A DNA stretch of 64,000 nt from the NCBI GenBank assembly GCA_964533215.1, contig CAZHLJ010000001.1:992001-1056000 (forward strand), given 5' to 3'. The translations under genes and the position numbers were made by a program. The stretch's first letter is position 1. Every line of letters begins with the position of its first letter. A model generated the notes under the pieces. It was not told the DNA's origin. It searched no databases and saw only the letters and a list, made by a program, of their open reading frames with translations. This DNA comes from Bact-08 sp964533215. Lineage in GTDB: Bacteria; Bacteroidota; Bacteroidia; Bacteroidales; UBA932. This document shows positions 62,077 through 64,000 of the stretch, piece by piece.

Positions 62077-62760
62077 TTAATTTCCAAAACGATATCCAAT
62101 TCCGGATTCAGTATTCAGAAGCTTTGGGCTGGAGGGGTTGTCTTCTACCTTTTTACGTAGCTGTGCTATAAAAACTCTTAAGTATTGGGTTTGCTCTATG
62201 TAACCCATGCCCCAGACCTCTTTTAAAATATATTGGTGAGTCAAGACTCTTCCCTCATTTATTGCTAATAAGGACAATAATGAAAATTCGGTTGATGTAA
62301 GTTTTATAATTTCGTTATTCTTGCGTGCAATGTGGTTTGTCAAGTCAATCGTCAATGAGCCGAATTCCAGGATTGTTTTTTCCTGGCCCTTGCTTTGCCT
62401 GATGGCAACCCGGATTCTGGCTAATAGCTCTCCTGTTCTGAACGGTTTGGTAAGGTAATCATTTGCCCCGCAATCCAAGGCTTTTATTATCTCATCCTCA
62501 GAATTACGAACAGAAAGAATTATTATTGGTTTGAGATACCACTCTCTAAGCCTTTTAAGTACAACTAGCCCATCTGTGTCAGGTAATCCTAAATCAAGAA
62601 TTATCAAGCCTGGGGCTCGTGTTGAGGCCATAGTCAAACCATCTTTGCCATTTGAAGCCTCAATGATTTTATATCCATTGGCAGAAAGAGTTATTTCCAA
62701 CAAACGGCGTATCTGTTCCTCGTCGTCGATAATTAATATTATATCATTTAATTGAGTCAT
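62077..62760 (-). CDS. kdpE: KdpE-like OmpR-family response regulator
   Basis: This 227-aa protein has a receiver domain (acidic pair at D12-D13, phospho-acceptor Asp56 in LIILDLGLPDTDG, conserved Lys in LTKPF) and a winged-helix DNA-binding domain (~130-225) with EVWGMGYIEQTQYLRVFI. The last phrase resembles the KdpE C-terminal pattern. It overlaps the sensor kinase gene by 4 bp (ATGA). In KdpDE systems it activates the potassium-uptake operon kdpFABC, which would lie beyond the right edge if present. Confidence 0.82.
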   Translation of the reverse strand: MTQLNDIILIIDDEEQIRRLLEITLSANGYKIIEASNGKDGLTMASTRAPGLIILDLGLPDTDGLVVLKRLREWYLKPIIILSVRNSEDEIIKALDCGANDYLTKPFRTGELLARIRVAIRQSKGQEKTILEFGSLTIDLTNHIARKNNEIIKLTSTEFSLLSLLAINEGRVLTHQYILKEVWGMGYIEQTQYLRVFIAQLRKKVEDNPSSPKLLNTESGIGYRFGN

Positions 62761-64000
62761 TTTTCCGAGGGCTTGTCAATTTCATTTAATCCAGCAACCT
62801 TTACGGGAATTTTAATTGTAAAGATGGCACCACCGTTTTTGCGGTTCTTTGCACAAATTGTACCTTCATGAGCTTCAATAAACCCTTTCGCAATTGAAAG
62901 TCCAAGGCCTGTACCTCCAAACCTGGCATCTTTTCCACGATAGAACTTGTTGAATACCGAGGTCATATCTGACGATGGGAAACCACAACCTCTGTCCATA
63001 ATCTGCATTGTAAGGAAGCCTTGGTCATAAAAGATCTTTAATCTTATGCTGGAATCCTGTGGCGCATTTTGAGTTGCGTTAAGTACAAGGTTGTGAAGCA
63101 CTTGTTCGATAAGCCCAAAATCCAGCTGAACCAGTGGGGTCTCTTCCGGAATCACTACTGAAAATTTGAATTTATGCAGTTCTTGTTTTAGGGAACTTGC
63201 CACTTTATTTGCAAGATCGTGTACGTCACACCAGTCTAGTCTTGGTGTGATATGTCCGGATTCAAGACGAGACATATTCAGCAAATTTTCGATAAGGCGG
63301 TTTAACCGTATAGATGCGGTGTTGATTTCCTGATAGAGTTTTTCTTGTGTCTCGACAGGATATGTCTGCATGAGCAGTGTGTCAGTTGCACCCATTATTG
63401 TTGCTACCGGAATCCTGAGCTCATGCGATATTGAGTTGAACAATGTCTTGTAGAGCTTATCCGATTCATTAAGCAGATAGGCCTGCTTTGCCATATTCCG
63501 TAAATACTCGCGTTCAAATTTCCCAGATATCTGGGAAATGAATGCTTCCCAAAATTGCTCTTCATCCCTCGTAAATATCTTTTTTTGCTTTATTGCAATG
63601 ACTCCTAAATTCATCAGATTGCCTTTAAGAGGATAAAATGTGAAATTTGAAGAGGGTAGGGTGTCTGTATGTCTTCCTGCTTTAGTTGTATGTTGGAATG
63701 TCCATGAGGCAACACTTATATCATTGCGGGTAAAGTTTGAATCACTATTGCTGGAATTGTTTTCTTCCAAGTGGTTTGACTCGTTTTTGAGTAATATCCG
63801 ACTTTCAAGGTTAAAATACTTCCTAATGTCGTTGACAGAAATGGTTATAACCTCATCTATTCCCATCGCTGTTGAAAGTTCCTGTGTAAGCTGATAAAGA
63901 GCATCGGTACGTTCTTCCCGGATTCTTATGTTCCTCTCCTGTTTACGTATCCTGGAGGTCAGAACCCCGTTTAGCAGTGCTATTATAAAAAACATTATCA
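62757..64000 (-). CDS. kdpD: KdpD-like sensor histidine kinase, C-terminal part (5' end off window)
   Basis: The frame is open to the right edge. The first visible residues (FFIIALLNGVLTSRIRKQER) look like the last membrane helix and linker of KdpD, so the ATG at 63995 is probably internal. The usual N-terminal KdpD/USP domains and first helices would lie outside. Visible parts are a GAF-like region (~30-165), the phospho-acceptor helix SISHELRIPVATIMGA, the N-box (NLVLNATQNAP), G1 (DRGCGFPSSD) and G2 (GGTGLGLSIAKG). It is translationally coupled to the regulator gene. The Kdp assignment is by family resemblance; another hybrid role is possible. Confidence 0.8.
   Translation of the reverse strand, partial: IMFFIIALLNGVLTSRIRKQERNIRIREERTDALYQLTQELSTAMGIDEVITISVNDIRKYFNLESRILLKNESNHLEENNSSNSDSNFTRNDISVASWTFQHTTKAGRHTDTLPSSNFTFYPLKGNLMNLGVIAIKQKKIFTRDEEQFWEAFISQISGKFEREYLRNMAKQAYLLNESDKLYKTLFNSISHELRIPVATIMGATDTLLMQTYPVETQEKLYQEINTASIRLNRLIENLLNMSRLESGHITPRLDWCDVHDLANKVASSLKQELHKFKFSVVIPEETPLVQLDFGLIEQVLHNLVLNATQNAPQDSSIRLKIFYDQGFLTMQIMDRGCGFPSSDMTSVFNKFYRGKDARFGGTGLGLSIAKGFIEAHEGTICAKNRKNGGAIFTIKIPVKVAGLNEIDKPSEK

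Overview
The window is chromosomal DNA of a member of the Bacteroidota, most likely order Bacteroidales. The evidence is two SusC/SusD outer-membrane pairs, BACON-domain lipoproteins, a Bacteroidetes-type ParC, and many upstream boxes of the form TAnnTTTG (the Bacteroidetes -7 element) with little Shine-Dalgarno signal. I cannot resolve the family from sequence alone.

Layout. 1-6190: a thioredoxin-like lipoprotein (cut by the left edge) and a gamma-carbonic anhydrase lie divergent to a korA-korB-gdhA operon (2-oxoacid:ferredoxin oxidoreductase plus glutamate dehydrogenase). 6210-22743: a nutrient-uptake region with two divergent SusCD systems. The leftward one carries a small lipoprotein and a PQQ-type beta-propeller protein. 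The rightward one carries a surface lipoprotein and is followed by two tandem, paralogous BACON/M64 metallopeptidase lipoproteins. 22832-35722: the core transcription/translation block, all on the minus strand, read as tRNA-Thr, Tyr, Gly, Thr, tuf, tRNA-Trp, secE, nusG, rplK, rplA, rplJ, rplL, rpoB, rpoC. 35826-41949: a FeoB membrane domain without its GTPase, dxs, and two tandem MFS transporters whose motifs resemble MFSD1. 41950-43574: a small accessory island with a DUF4468-like secreted protein between an inverted pair of repeat sequences, one of which belongs to a palindromic element of about 236 bp. 43575-56018: housekeeping genes (purA, ssb, aroE, an RNA methyltransferase, lysS, recJ, aroK, parC, era and a pseudouridine synthase with an expanded Arg-rich repeat). 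56100-64000: an ABC permease, an ExbB-ExbD-TonB operon, an amino-acid permease, an SDR-family epimerase, and a KdpE/KdpD-like two-component pair cut by the right edge.

How it fits together. No carbohydrate-active enzyme or polysaccharide-type regulator is visible beside the SusCD pairs; the associated hydrolases are peptidases. With the energising TonB/Exb operon, candidate dipeptide-type MFS carriers, an amino-acid permease, glutamate dehydrogenase and a 2-oxoacid:ferredoxin oxidoreductase, the window reads as parts of a protein/peptide-foraging and amino-acid-fermenting lifestyle. That is an inference from gene content. I did not find a clearly new defence or mobile system. The least explained DNA is the palindromic element at 43182-43417 and its half copy at 42054-42107.

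Start codons were moved where an upstream -7 box, a signal peptide or the known family N-terminus favoured a shorter protein.
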